A stretch of DNA of 64,000 bases from Selaginella moellendorffii. Lineage: Eukaryota; Streptophyta; Lycopodiopsida; Selaginellales; Selaginellaceae. The notes under the pieces were generated by a model. That model was not told where the DNA came from. It worked only from the letters and a program-made list of their open reading frames with translations, and searched no databases. The position numbers and the translations under genes are program-made. Within the stretch, counting starts at the first letter, position 1. The number at the start of each line of letters is the position of its first letter. The stretch covers positions 676,161 through 740,160 of the forward strand of contig NW_003314340.1 in assembly GCF_000143415.4 (NCBI RefSeq). Reading direction: 5' to 3'. Below are positions 34,559 through 45,614 of this stretch, piece after piece.

Positions 34559-37415
34559 ATGCAGGCCGCTAGCACCGCCTCGGGATCGCGATTCTTGGAG
34601 CTGCGATGGAAGGCGAGCAAGGATGCGCTGGTTCCTGCCGCTGCGCTGCCGAAAATCTCCAAGAAGCCGAAGGTCTCCGTGTCATGCAGCTCTGATTTCT
34701 TTCTTTCGGGGCGCGCGATCGCCAATGCTGGAGCTCCGGCTGCCGCTGCGAGGAACGGAAGCTGTCGTGGGGATGGAGATCGCTCGAGGAAGGTCTGCAT
34801 TGTGTGGTTTAAGAAAGACCTTCGCATGGATGATCATCCGGGGCTGGTTGCCGCCGCGTCCTCGGGATATGACGCTGTGATCCCGCTCTTTGTCTTCGAC
34901 CCCATGCTGTTTCGAGGTTTGCTTGGAGAGATTCCTTCCTCTTTTTTTTTTTCTTCTGATGGTTTGATGTCCAGGATGGTCTCAAGACTTTGTGGAGGCG
35001 CTCGTGGAGGCGGTGGCCGACTTGAAGCTAGCTCTCCAAGCTGCTGGATCCGATCTCGCTATTAGAGTTGGAAGTGCGCAAGATGTCATGTACAAACTAG
35101 TCCATCAGGTATCGAACTCCTTTTAGTTTTCTTATGGTGACGCTGACTCTTGCCAATGCACAGGTCAACCCTCGCGATGTTTTCACGGAAGATGAGATCG
35201 AGGAAGGGCCGAGAAAGATTGTGTGTGATACATGGAGCGTTTTGAAAGCAAAATGCCAGAACGAGCCTGCTTTAAGACAGTGGACAGCATCACTTCATGA
35301 AAACCAGGTGAATTGGAAGTGCATTGCTGATCTCATGCAAACTCTTGGTTTCTAGGACCTGGAATTCATTTCCGACGACTATAGGAAGTACAAAGCCATG
35401 CAATATTCTCTGGTTTCTCCTTTAGGGGCGCCTTCACTATTGCCACCACTTCCAGGAGATGTGAACAAAGGTACGGGATTTTATTCTTATAAACTGTACT
35501 TATATTGTGAACCGTGCAGGGAGCATTCCGGCAGTTGAAGACTTTATTCTTCTCGTTAATCAGTCTCAGCTAACAATTCTGAAGGAAAAGGACGCAGGGG
35601 AGACTCTTATGTATCTCCAAAGAAGTTCGAGGACAACGAGGAGGCGGCCATTGTGGCTCAGGAAACTTAATGCGTGGTTTCCGAAGGTTATGGCAAACAA
35701 CCTATCAGGTGTCGAACACGACGTTTTCGTAGGATGCGGTGCTACCGACGCTCTACACGCTCTAAGAGCCTTCCTGCAATTTCCACAGCCTTCAACATAC
35801 AATCGGAGGATGTTGGTAACTCTCTAACTTGATGTATTGAATTTTCTCAGAATTCTCATTGTTTTGCGCAGGACGCAGCACTTGCAGAGAAAAAAAGACG
35901 TATCATTCCGGTCGACCTTTGGCAAAGTGTTAGCCCTGGGGACAATATCATTGAGAAGAATGCATCACGAAGCTCTGCTGTATAGCACGAGCAAATGGGT
36001 TTCATCTCAAACAGTCACAACTGCGATAGACGAAGTAAAACTCATCGAGGTACATTTTGCTGATATCTAGTAATTTGTCTCATGGACTGCAACTTTCCAG
36101 TGGTACAGCTTACTTCAAAGGAAAACACAATTGCAGGAGGCTCGAAATGGCTGGCAAGTGAAGACTTGGAAATGGCGAGGTTTTCTTATACAGGTATCCT
36201 CGGTAATTGTTATGGGCAAACATAACGCTTTTAAATTTTGCAGTATACTACATGTGGTGACGAAGGCCCCGCGGTGGTCTTAGTTCACGGCTTTGGAGCT
36301 TTTTGGCAGCATTATCGGGACAACATCAGAGAGCTCGCAGGGAATAAAAACCGAGTCTGGGCCATTACAATGCTGGGTTTCGGAAGATCAGAAAAACCAG
36401 GCATTATTTATACAGAGCTATTGTGGGCTGAGCTCCTGAGAGATTTTATCGCCGAGGTTGTTGGCGAACCTGTTGTACTCGTGGGAAATTCTTTGGGAGG
36501 TAGTATTTTTTTAAATGCTGAACTCCCTGATTAACTATGAATGTGCAGGATATATCGCAACTATGGTAGCTGGCTTTTGGTCTTCTTTAGTAAAGTCGCT
36601 TGTGCTGCTAAATACTGCTGGCATTGTGGATCCCAATTATGAATTTGTCGCTAAAGTAAGTATATCGTCATGGCTCAAACTTGGGTTCACATGTTTATCT
36701 ACAGGCTGTAAAGAGAAAAGGTATTCCTCGGGCAAGCTTACAAGTTCTACTTTTTTTTCTGCAGCAGCAATGTGCTTCGGCTTTCAAGCTTTGTTATCCT
36801 TCCGTAAGAATGTCTGTTTCAATGTTTGCACTCGTTGAAGTTTCTTGTATTTCATTTCACAGCACAGCGAAAGAGTTGACGAGTGCATTCTTGGCGAAGC
36901 TCTAAGAGCAGTATCCTCTATTTATACTTGCTCTTTTTCGTTTTTTCTCTCAGTTTCTTTGACAAAACACAGTCATTTGATCCAGGGGCAACATCTGTAC
37001 TCGAAAGCATGTTCTACTTGCGCTTGCCTCTGCCTCTTAACTTTTTGCTTAATCAGTACGAAGGAAAAACGCTGATTGTACAGGTGCATAAAGCTTTGAT
37101 CATGTTCTCTCTCTGATATGCTTATTGTCTCTAGGGAATCTTTGATCCGCTGCAAAACGCCTTTAGAAAAGCTCGGGCTCTACAAGCATGCTCCAAAGAC
37201 ATCACAGTGAGCATCGTGAATGCTGGTACGGTTCTGTCTCTTTACGTTGCAAATTGCTAAGTGATTCGTCCGTAGGCCATTGTCCGCATGATGAAGTTCC
37301 GGAAGAAGTGAACAGGATTATCAGCGGGTGGGTTAAGGATACAAGTTCGAAGCCAGTAGATGGACGTGCCATTACAGGCACGAGAAGGTTCGAAATCGAT
37401 TCTTTAAATAGATAG
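34559..37415 (+). CDS. Photolyase-domain / alpha-beta hydrolase fusion protein, probably plastid
   Basis: Fourteen exons (34559-34916, 34975-35108, 35164-35307, 35356-35470, 35520-35811, 35872-36049, 36101-36193, 36244-36499, 36549-36655, 36705-36803, 36863-36910, 36973-37083, 37135-37225, 37276-37415) total 721 residues. A Ser/Ala-rich N terminus looks like a transit peptide. Residues about 80-250 are the photolyase N-terminal antenna-type alpha/beta domain (VCIVWFKKDLRMDDHPGL, IPLFVFDP), without the FAD-binding domain. The C-terminal half is an alpha/beta hydrolase with VVLVHGFGAFWQHYRDN, GNSLGG as nucleophile elbow and GHCPHDEVPEEVN carrying the catalytic His. The arrangement matches the Arabidopsis At4g25290 type (from memory). 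Substrate unknown. Exon 5 keeps phase only if its donor is AT|GTTGGT at 35812; the stronger-looking GTAACT at 35816 shifts the frame. Confidence 0.85.
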
Positions 37416-38121
37416 TTATTACAGATCCCGAGGCACTAGATTCACTCGAACAGATGTACAACTGGAAGAAGAATAATGGAAGGAAGGTTCGAATAGCTCA
37501 AGGTACTCAATCGAGATTCGAGAACTTCTAACTACGTAAACAGATACTCCCGAGAGAGGTAAGCTGTCTTTGTTTCCGATTTGCTATGAACTGAATGCTG
37601 TGTGACGAAATGCTCCTACAGGTGACCAACTAGTTCGTGCTTCCTTGGGCCTTATCCGTGTTATTACTTTCATCACTTTAGTGCTGGCGGGGACCTGCAC
37701 AAACGTTGAGTGGGTGTCCTTTGGCACATAAGCTACGTGGGCTGGAGAATCTTTTGAATTATTGGAATCCCGGATAGAGGTCAGCAGAATCTCGTTATAA
37801 GTTCGCTTCTCTGCGTTTTCCCCTAATTTCATTTCGTTTGTGCTCTTTCAGTCAGAGGATTCTACCAACATGCTGGAGGCAACTAGCATCAATGGATATG
37901 CTCAACTGCGTGCATCGCATTTCTCCACTCGGGGATACTGTTCGACCTGTCTGGTATATTCAATATCCTGCATAGATCATCCGCTGTGACATAAGTTTCC
38001 TCTTTTCTCTCTGCTGCAGAATGGTAGACATTGACGTCGCGAAACGAGTTGCGGACTAGACAATAGATTCCTTGTTTCTGGCCTCACTTCTTGTTCACAG
38101 GTCTTTCTTGCTTGATCCCAT
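37416..38121. other. Intergenic, no gene seen
   Basis: A few splice-like pyrimidine tracts are present, possibly a 5' leader of the next gene. An in-frame TGA at 38113-38115 separates it from that ORF. Confidence 0.4.
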
Positions 38122-38952
38122 ATGGAACACGAAATCTCCAACTTTTATGTCGGAGGTACCGCGTGCTACTACGAAAAGCCATCACTTTCAAACCTCGAGA
38201 CAGCAAAGAACCTGTTTCAGCAGCTCCTGGTAAGCCGGAGTGTCGCGGCCGAAGCAAGTAAGATATGGAACAACCTGGGCTTCTCTCTGAAAACAATCGT
38301 TGACGGAGAAATGGAGTTCGCAGTTGTCTCAGAGTCTCCAAAGCACAGGGGACAAGGGAACGGTTTCTACGTCGTGAAGCTTCTTCCGAAGAAACGCCAA
38401 CCAAATGCCACGGCGCAGGGGAATATCGTTCTACAAGCCATGCACACTCCTTCGGATCTTCACATCCACAAGGTGGCATTCAAGCTGCTCATGGAAAGCA
38501 GCCTCTTCATAGCAGCGGCCTGGAACACCACGCACAGGAGAAACGTCGACCTTGGCAAAGAAGCCATGTCATATTTCAACTCGTTCACGGCTGCTGTGGC
38601 GAGAAGCTTCCCGAAGCCGAGAATCATCCAGCTCCATGCCTTCGACGCGACCTCTCACAAGATCAAGGGAGACATGATACTCAGCTCCTCCAAATCACAG
38701 GCCTCGGTCGGCGATGACGAGCAGTATCAGAGAGTCGTGTCCCGGATGAGAGCAGAGCTGGCGAAGTTCGTGATCCTTCACTTCCCAAAGGATGTCAAAG
38801 AGCTGGGTGGTACTCTCAACATAAACGCCAAAGTTTTCTACGAGAACAATCCCAGGGGGCTCTTCTTCCACGTCGAGATGAGCATGCCTCTGCGGCTGGA
38901 TATGAGAGACAAGCCGGAGGCAAGGAGCGGCTTCATCCGAAGCTTTCTCTAA
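38122..38952 (+). CDS. Intronless 276-residue protein of unknown family
   Basis: The ORF starts at an ATG preceded by an in-frame stop (38113), so no upstream coding extension exists in this frame without splicing. There is no signal peptide or membrane segment. Conserved-looking features are an H-T-P-S-D-L-H-I-H cluster (residues about 106-114), AAAWNTTHRRNVDLG, and RIIQLHAFD followed by GDMILSS near the middle. His/Asp clusters like these suggest a metal-dependent or hydrolytic site. The wording reminds me of uncharacterised bacterial proteins, and the gene has no intron while its neighbours have many, so horizontal origin is possible. I cannot name the family. Confidence 0.7.
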   Translation: MEHEISNFYVGGTACYYEKPSLSNLETAKNLFQQLLVSRSVAAEASKIWNNLGFSLKTIVDGEMEFAVVSESPKHRGQGNGFYVVKLLPKKRQPNATAQGNIVLQAMHTPSDLHIHKVAFKLLMESSLFIAAAWNTTHRRNVDLGKEAMSYFNSFTAAVARSFPKPRIIQLHAFDATSHKIKGDMILSSSKSQASVGDDEQYQRVVSRMRAELAKFVILHFPKDVKELGGTLNINAKVFYENNPRGLFFHVEMSMPLRLDMRDKPEARSGFIRSFL

Positions 38953-39707
38953 CACGAAGGTACAGAGTTTCATTTTTTTTTTTCTTTCTGGGATTCCCTA
39001 ACTAACTGAACTGTTCATTTCAGCCAGCTGGAAGAATCATCTTGTAAGCAATTTGGTCAACATTTTCGTTGGCCAATCTAAAATCACGTGTCCAAGGTTG
39101 ATTTTCCTTTCGTTCCTTGTTTTTGTTTGCACTTATGCAGTACGAGCACGGACCGAGCTAAAGCATCTTGCTCGAGAACGAAAATGCTTATCAGAAACAG
39201 CTAGTCTAGAACTAGACAATCTCGAGCGGAACTCACCAAGAACTTCTCAGAGTTTCCATGTGACGGATTTGTCTCTTAGCACTGGCAATAAGGATCTTCT
39301 CTCTCTCTCTCTGTCTTTTTTGCAGTGATCCTATCCTTTTCTTGACCACCTCGAGCAGTATAGGCCTGGGTTGAAGAGTTCTGATATTGATCAAACCATC
39401 AACGACTGTGACGGTTTGTTTTCATTTCGTGAATTTTTAAAGTTCTGACATCTTTGCATGATAGGCGGAGCTAAGAACACGCAGCTTTGAGCAGAATACA
39501 GCACGACAATGTGACAGGCATGTTTTGCTTTTGTGCTGTCGCTCCATTTAACACGAACGCGATTGAACACTATATAACAAGTTTTTTTTTTCTCTTAACA
39601 GAAGCAAGGAAAAAAAAAAAAGCGATGTACAACAGTTGCTCGCGAGAACAAAGGTAAAGCAAGACTTACTTCCGAAAAATACAGTGCTTACGTGAACCTC
39701 TTGTGTT
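38953..39707. other. Convergent intergenic region
   Basis: 3' sequences of the preceding gene and of the receptor kinase meet here. No coding signal is seen. Confidence 0.5.
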
Positions 39708-42700
39708 TCAGCATTGATCCGAGGTCCACTCGACTGGGAACTTCTGAGGGCCAAACCCGGGAAGTGTCGTCCATTTTACTGGCACCCAGAACTCCAGAGT
39801 CCTCAGCATTACGCTCCATTGCCTCCATAACGATTCCTCCTCCATAACCACCCATTTTGTGTCAGCGACCTTCTCCAAAAGTGCCAGCCTCACTTGCTGC
39901 GTCCGAACCTTGACGTCCCGAATGACTGCGTGAGCAAACTCCCCACCTTTTCCACTCCCTTTGACAATCACAACGTCGCCTTTAACTGGCCAAGGCGGAA
40001 TGCATGGCTGGTTCCTGGCCTTGAGTAGCGTTCTCGCATGTCCAGCCACAGTCCCGCCACTGAGTCCCCAGGCGTTGAAACTTACATCGTCCCCTGGTTT
40101 TAAAAACCACTTTAGAAACTCTGAAACTCTGGAGGCCAAAAAACAGACTCGTTCTTACCGGCACGATCACCGACCGGGCCACCGAACGGTTGTAACGATC
40201 CTTCTTCCTGGGAGATGGCGCTTGCGAGCGCTGCAAGTTTATCTTTGATCCTGGAGGCTGCTGTTGCTGGCTGAATCGGCAGTCTGCTAAGTTGAGGTAT
40301 CTTTGGCTCGACCACACCTTCTAGCATTTGTACTATTCTGCTCATCTTCGGTCGCTGTACAGGGTCCTCTTGAATGCAGCACAGCGCTGTTCGAATCGAC
40401 CGCTTCGCATCGTCTCCGTAAAAGTACTCGATTTCCTCCTGGAGGCGGTCGTCAACCAGTTCTAGTGTCCGGCCTTCTTCCACCATGCGGACGGCCCAGG
40501 CCGGTAAGTACCACTGCTCCGAGCCTTTGGTTAAGTCGATTGTCTCCCGTCCACAGATGAGCTCCAGCAACACCATACCAAAGCTGTAGACATCGGCTTT
40601 GGTGGTGACGGAGGACTGATGCATCCATTCTGGAGCAAGGTAGCCTGGCGTTCCTCTCATGTTGGTGATGACCTTGCTTTTGTCCCTGTCGATCAGTTTT
40701 GAGAGGCCGAAGTCGGCAACCTACACAGCGCCAGAGGTAGGACTTGAGAAAAGAATAGACTTCTAACCTTTGCTACAAAGTTGTTATCTAGGAGGATGTT
40801 CTCTGGCTTCACGTCCAAATGAATAATCTGCTGGTTGCATTCCTCATGAAGGTACGCTAGTCCTTTCGCTGTTCCAACAGCAATGCTAAAACGTTTTGGC
40901 CAGTCAAGGATACCTCCTTTTCCTGCGGGCATGAAAACGAGAACATGAATCGTTTTGCTTGCGAAGAAACAGAGATCACGTACCTGGAGCTGAAAACAAC
41001 CATCTATCCAGCGAGCCATTTGGCATAAAGTCGTAAACAAGAACTCGATGCTTCTTTTCGGCACAGAATCCCCTGAGTTGCAGTATGTTGACGTGACGGA
41101 CGCTAGCCATGGTATTCATCTCCGCTTTGAATTCCTTCTCACCTTGAGTTGATGTTTGTTCCAGGACTTTGACGGCCACTTTGCTTCCGTCCTTGAGGCA
41201 TCCCTCGTACACACCTCCAAAGCCGCCGTCACCCAGCTGCTTGGCAAAGTTTTCGGTGATCTTTCTGAGGCTGCTGAATGAGAACTTTTGCGGGATAACC
41301 GATGGGAAGAGGTCCTTGATCTCGGGCTTGGAAGAAGGCTTGGCTTGAGGTGCCTTTGCTGGCTGCTTCTTCTCGGCACACAGCGCCGCAAGAATGGCCA
41401 AGGCAGCAGCTCCAAGGAATCCAGAGAGAGCCACTGTTGCTTTATACTGGGAAACAAGACAACGTATAGAAAAGTAAGCTCAAGTTTTCTCTTTATACCT
41501 TGATAGATTGTGTTGCTGGCTGCTTTCGAAACGACAGGCTAGCGAGAAGTGATCTTCCAGCTCCGAGTGATCGGCGAGTTTCAAGCATGTGTCCTTGACT
41601 ATGAACCTTTGCAACGAAGTTAGTGATGAAATTCTTTCTTTCTTTCTTGATAACTTACTGAGTTCTCGCTAGCATTTTTGGAAATCGCAAGCAAGCTGTG
41701 GACGTTTTCCGTGGCGATGTTGGCCGCGCACCGACAGTTGGAAGCATTGCTACAAATGCTGCACGGCCTTTCACCGTCGGAAAGCTGGCAGCTGTGGCGT
41801 CTCGAGGAAAGAAAACGCTGCGACCTCGACCTGTGGGAGAACCAAAACGAGAATTAGACGTGATGGCTACGTAAGGAAAGACTAAGCGAGCGACGTAAGT
41901 AGCTATCCGGAATCTGGATGGAAGAAAACAGACAAAACAGACAACTTTAATGCTTTACAGGCAGCACCAGCTTTACGATTTTTTATCTGGACGAGATCTC
42001 TCGCTAGTTCGCTCCAGCTGCTGAAAGAAAGAGAAGAGGATTTGGAGGGACGGACGGATGGATACTTACACCAGAGAGTCACTCTCGGAGCACTCGACGT
42101 CGACGTGAACAACGCCAGCGTCACTGAGAAGAAGCGCCAAGGCCGAGTGGCCGCTTAAAACTTTGATGGGATCGTAGCTTCCAGGATCACAGCTACAGGA
42201 AAGTGGAGCTCCTGGTGGAGGTGGTCCATGGACGAGATGGAGTCCAGTGGAACTCAGCTCGGCATGGACGGAGAGATCGCAGCTAGATCTCCTTCGAAAA
42301 AAAGGGGACCAGCTTTAGCGAACAACAAAGGAGAAGGAAAGGAAAGATTTCTAGTACCTGTTGCTACAGAGACTCCATGTCCATACTTGAGAGGTCCCGT
42401 GGTAAAGGACGAGGCCTGTGGATTCCATGGAAAGCCTGTAAGGACCACTAACCTGTGGCACCACCAAAGCGATCCAAAGTTGATTTTCCAAGATGGTGAC
42501 ACTCACTTTAGCTTTCAATCTTTCAATCGAAAAGTAGAAATCTAAGCAAGCAAGACACCATAGGAGAAGAATCTTGTAAGAATTGGAAGAGACTTAGAGC
42601 AAGCAAGAAAGCAAGCAAGACACCATAGGAGAAGAATCTTGTAAGAATTGGAAGAGATTTAGAGCAAGCAAGAAAGCAAGCAATGAGATTTATCCTGTCT

Positions 42701-43489
42701 TACCAGTTGCATGCCTGGATCGAGAGCCTGACCAGGGAGCAAAACATCCACGGGACGCTGGAAACTCTCCCACGCGACGCTGCCATCGCGCTCGTCCTTG
42801 ACGAGCAAGTTTCCATCGCTGCGAAGCTCCAGAGAGGAAGACAATGGTGGTGAAGTCGCGGAAGAAGAAGAAGAAGATGATGACGAAGAAGAAGACCACA
42901 CTGGATTGCGTTGCGAATCTAGCAGCACCAGCGCGTTGTGGCGGAGCTCGAGCGTGGCATTCTCGCCAACGAGGATGGGCACTTGCTTGTCATCACTGGC
43001 GCACCACACTCTTCGCCGGTGCCTCGCGCTTCTGTGCGGATAGAGGAACACCGCGAGGACGAACGCTCCCGCCGGGCGAGGCGCGGCGAAGAATCCAAAC
43101 GCGAATCTGGGGAGCACCCACGAGACCCAATGTGAGGCACTGCTCGGATCAATCGACACAGGATTCGAAAGAACGTGGAGCCCGCTGCTCGCTCGGATCG
43201 ATCGAGAAAGAGTGAAAAGAAAAGAGGGAGAAGCTCCATACCTTGTCTCTGGTGGATGTAGTATCAACCTTGCAGCCAAACCAGGTTTTTTGCCCAGAAT
43301 TGTGAGCTCGCCACTGTTGCTCCAAGTCTTTCCTGGATCATTTGGACTTGGAAGTGAAAGATTGTCATGGCTTCCATCGTCACTGATTTGAATGGTCTTG
43401 GAGGCGGTGCTAGAAACCATAATAGCCATGAGCACGAGAAAGGCCAAGAAAGTCTTGTCCGCCACCACCACCGTGAACCTCAACTTCAT
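39708..43489 (-). CDS. G-type lectin S-receptor-like Ser/Thr kinase with a C-terminal extension
   Basis: Ten exons on the minus strand (43242-43489, 42704-43184, 42358-42572, 42070-42291, 41659-41830, 41499-41606, 40984-41446, 40768-40922, 40159-40720, 39708-40093) give 1003 residues. The start chosen gives a signal peptide (MKLRFTVVVADKTFLAFLVLM). The ectodomain has a bulb-lectin-like region (LVLLDSQRNPVWSS, ELRSDGNLLVKDE, LLPGQAL), GPYRLSMESTGLVLYHGTS and a Cys-rich part. A membrane span (GFLGAAALAILAALC) precedes the kinase, which has GDGGFGGVYEG, the Lys in VAVKVLE, HLDVKPENILLD, ADFGLSK and GTPGYLAPEW, all key residues present. About 130 residues follow the kinase in the last exon (GDDVSFNAWGLSGG...), which is unusual. 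It should sense an extracellular ligand at the plasma membrane; the ligand is unknown. Confidence 0.88.
42546..42680. repeat. 65-bp tandem duplication inside a receptor-kinase intron
   Basis: The block beginning GACACCATAGGAGAAGAATC at 42554 recurs at 42619 with a period of 65 bp and almost no change. It duplicates the acceptor used for exon 3, so two near-identical AG acceptors exist, about 42573 and 42638. Using the distal one would add 65 nt and shift the frame. Confidence 0.75.
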
Positions 43490-45510
43490 GAACTTGTTCT
43501 CGCCAGGAAGGGCTGTGTTCTTTCTCTTCTTCTTGCATGGTTTGCTTCTACCTTGGTGCATATCTAAAAGAATTTGCTCGCAGGGAAGGAGAAAACGAGA
43601 GGAGAGCGGAGAAAGAATTAAAAAAACCAACCTTTGGTAAGGCCTGGCATGCTACCCCTCACAAAACAAAATATGCTTGCTGCAAAGGACTAAGCGTTGT
43701 GTCAAGTGTGACAAAAATGTGACAAAGATGTGCCAGAGAGGAGAGGAAGGAAAAACGAAAGATTGATGGATGGAACATCTTGGCATCAACCAATCACAAC
43801 ACCAGCAGCTCCAAAAAGCTTCTAGGACGGAGATGGTCCACGAAAAAGGAGCTCAAAATCCATTCGTTTCTCGCGAGCAAGGCCGCGAGGGAAGAACAGG
43901 CCTTATCACATTTGCGGTGTAAAACCTGTCATTTCTGATAGCAAACACGCAATTGCTCGTCAAAAGAGGGAAAGAACCACTCGTACACACACACACGACA
44001 ATATGAACTTCTCTCTTGATCCTCTCTAGAGAGCACTGGAAGGAATTAAAGCTCTGGGATGAGTGATCTTCATTCCTTCTTCCTCCTCCTCCTCTTCTTC
44101 TTCGTCCAGGCAATGCTGGATGATCGTTCTGTCAAAATGTGATTGAGTGCTAGCAGCACTGTAGCTCTCTGATCACAATCCTCTCTCGACGATTTTTTTT
44201 TTCCTACTTTTCCCTGAGAGCTCTGCTATTTGTTGCTCCAATCCAAGAAAAAAAGTGAAATTAGCAAAAAGAGAGATTTTTTCCATGAATAAGTAAAGTG
44301 CATGAATAAGTAAAGTTCCTTTAGCAAATAAAAGGCACACAGTCACTACTCCATACCCATCTTCCTCATAGCAAAACGAGTGGAAGTTTTTCCACCACCT
44401 TTTTTTCCTGGAAGAGAAATTCCTTTCTTCTTTGAAGAATTAAAATCACGCATATCAATGGCGGGCGACGTGATCTCCACATGTTGTACGCAATAAAATT
44501 GAAAAACTTCGAGCGCTTCGCTGGAAAACAAAAACATTCCTGGACGAATTCCTGGCAAAAAAATTTCTTCGTAATCAAGCAGCCCCTCTTGAAACAAATC
44601 TACAGACCTTTTTCTCTGTTGAAGAACAAAAGAAGAGACGTGCGTTTTTTGAGTCAGTCGTGAAATGCCCGAGAGGAAACGAGTACCATTTTGTCCAAAG
44701 TGATCACGAACCATAGAATAGAATTTCCATCATCGCTTGATCCGCACAAGTTTCTCTGCAGCATTATTAAAAATCTGTCAAATGGATCGTGCCGTCTTCT
44801 TCCAGATCTCTCATGTTCGGGAAAGAGTGTTCATATTGTTTCTTAAACAAGGACCAAGCTCCTCTCGTTTGGTACGTATTTTCTGTGGTCGAAATCACGT
44901 TAAATCAATCGAGCGATACTCACCCGTGTTTTCTTTGATTTCTTCACGCTCGATCTTCTCTGTCCCTTTTTCCTGATGAAAGACAAGCTGAAATGCCAGA
45001 TTCAATCGACCAATGAGCGCAGCGTACCTCCCTGAAACCTTGTCTTGTTGTTCAGTGATATTTCTTTTCTTTAGTAGCTTGACAGGAGAAATCGTGGACC
45101 GCGTCTTCACCCTGGAAAGAAGAAAAGATAGATAACTAGTTTTAAGCTTCATGCGATAGAAAAAGAAAATATTACTCGAACCAGCAGCAACCGCAACAGC
45201 GATCGTAAACACAACAGCTGTTGTGCAACGAGCACTGAAACAAGAAAAAAGGAGAATAAAAGGAAAAAGAAAGAGAACTGTGCTGGAAGGCGAAACATCA
45301 GCTAGATAGAGCGGTCTGGAGTAGTCTGGAGCAGTCTGGAGCAGTCTGGTGCAGCAAGTTTTCTTTTGCGTGCTGCAAAACCGGGCGACAGCAGCACTTT
45401 TGTCAACAGCGATTTTGTGACTCTAGATTCCCTGCTCATCAAACAACTCAAGAGATTAAGAAAATACTTTTGATTGGGAGTACCTCCAGCTGAGAGGAAG
45501 AAATATACCA
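43490..45510. other. Upstream of the receptor kinase; possible unknown minus-strand gene at 44346-45290
   Basis: 43490-44340 has no coding signal. On the minus strand at about 44346-44600 a frame reads RSVDLFQEGLLDYEEIF and continues to a stop at 44346, behind a good acceptor. Further up (about 44785-45240) blocks reading CSLHNSCCVYDRCCGCCWF, VKTRSTISPVKLLKKRN, EKGTEKIEREEIKEN and RGAWSLFKKQYEHSFPNM can be joined in phase at plausible splice sites. The Cys-rich block is striking, but no family is recognised and the two groups may or may not be one gene. Confidence 0.3.
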
Positions 45511-45583
45511 CGCGCCAGACAGGGGTCGAACCTGTGGCCTTCTGCTTAGGAAACAGACGCTCTATCCACTGAGCTACAGGCGC
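45511..45583 (-). tRNA. tRNA-Arg (anticodon CCT)
   Basis: The minus strand reads GCGCCTGTAGCTCAGTGG from the 5' end, a 7-bp acceptor stem GCGCCTG, a D arm, the anticodon stem TCTGT/GCAGA around loop TTCCTAA (anticodon CCT), and the T arm ACAGG-TTCGACC-CCTGT. With the discriminator G it is 73 nt. Intragenic A box (TAGCTCAGTGG) and B box (GGTTCGACC) are intact. It decodes AGG. It differs from the copy at 46963 by one base, in the variable region. Confidence 0.95.
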
Positions 45584-45614
45584 ATTAGGCAAAAGCTGTT
45601 GAGTATTAATCACC

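Noticed and set aside
42659-43630. Single 323-residue protein
   Set aside because: The frame happens to stay open across the first intron of the receptor kinase. The GTATGG donor at 43241 and the lectin-domain continuity favour splicing.
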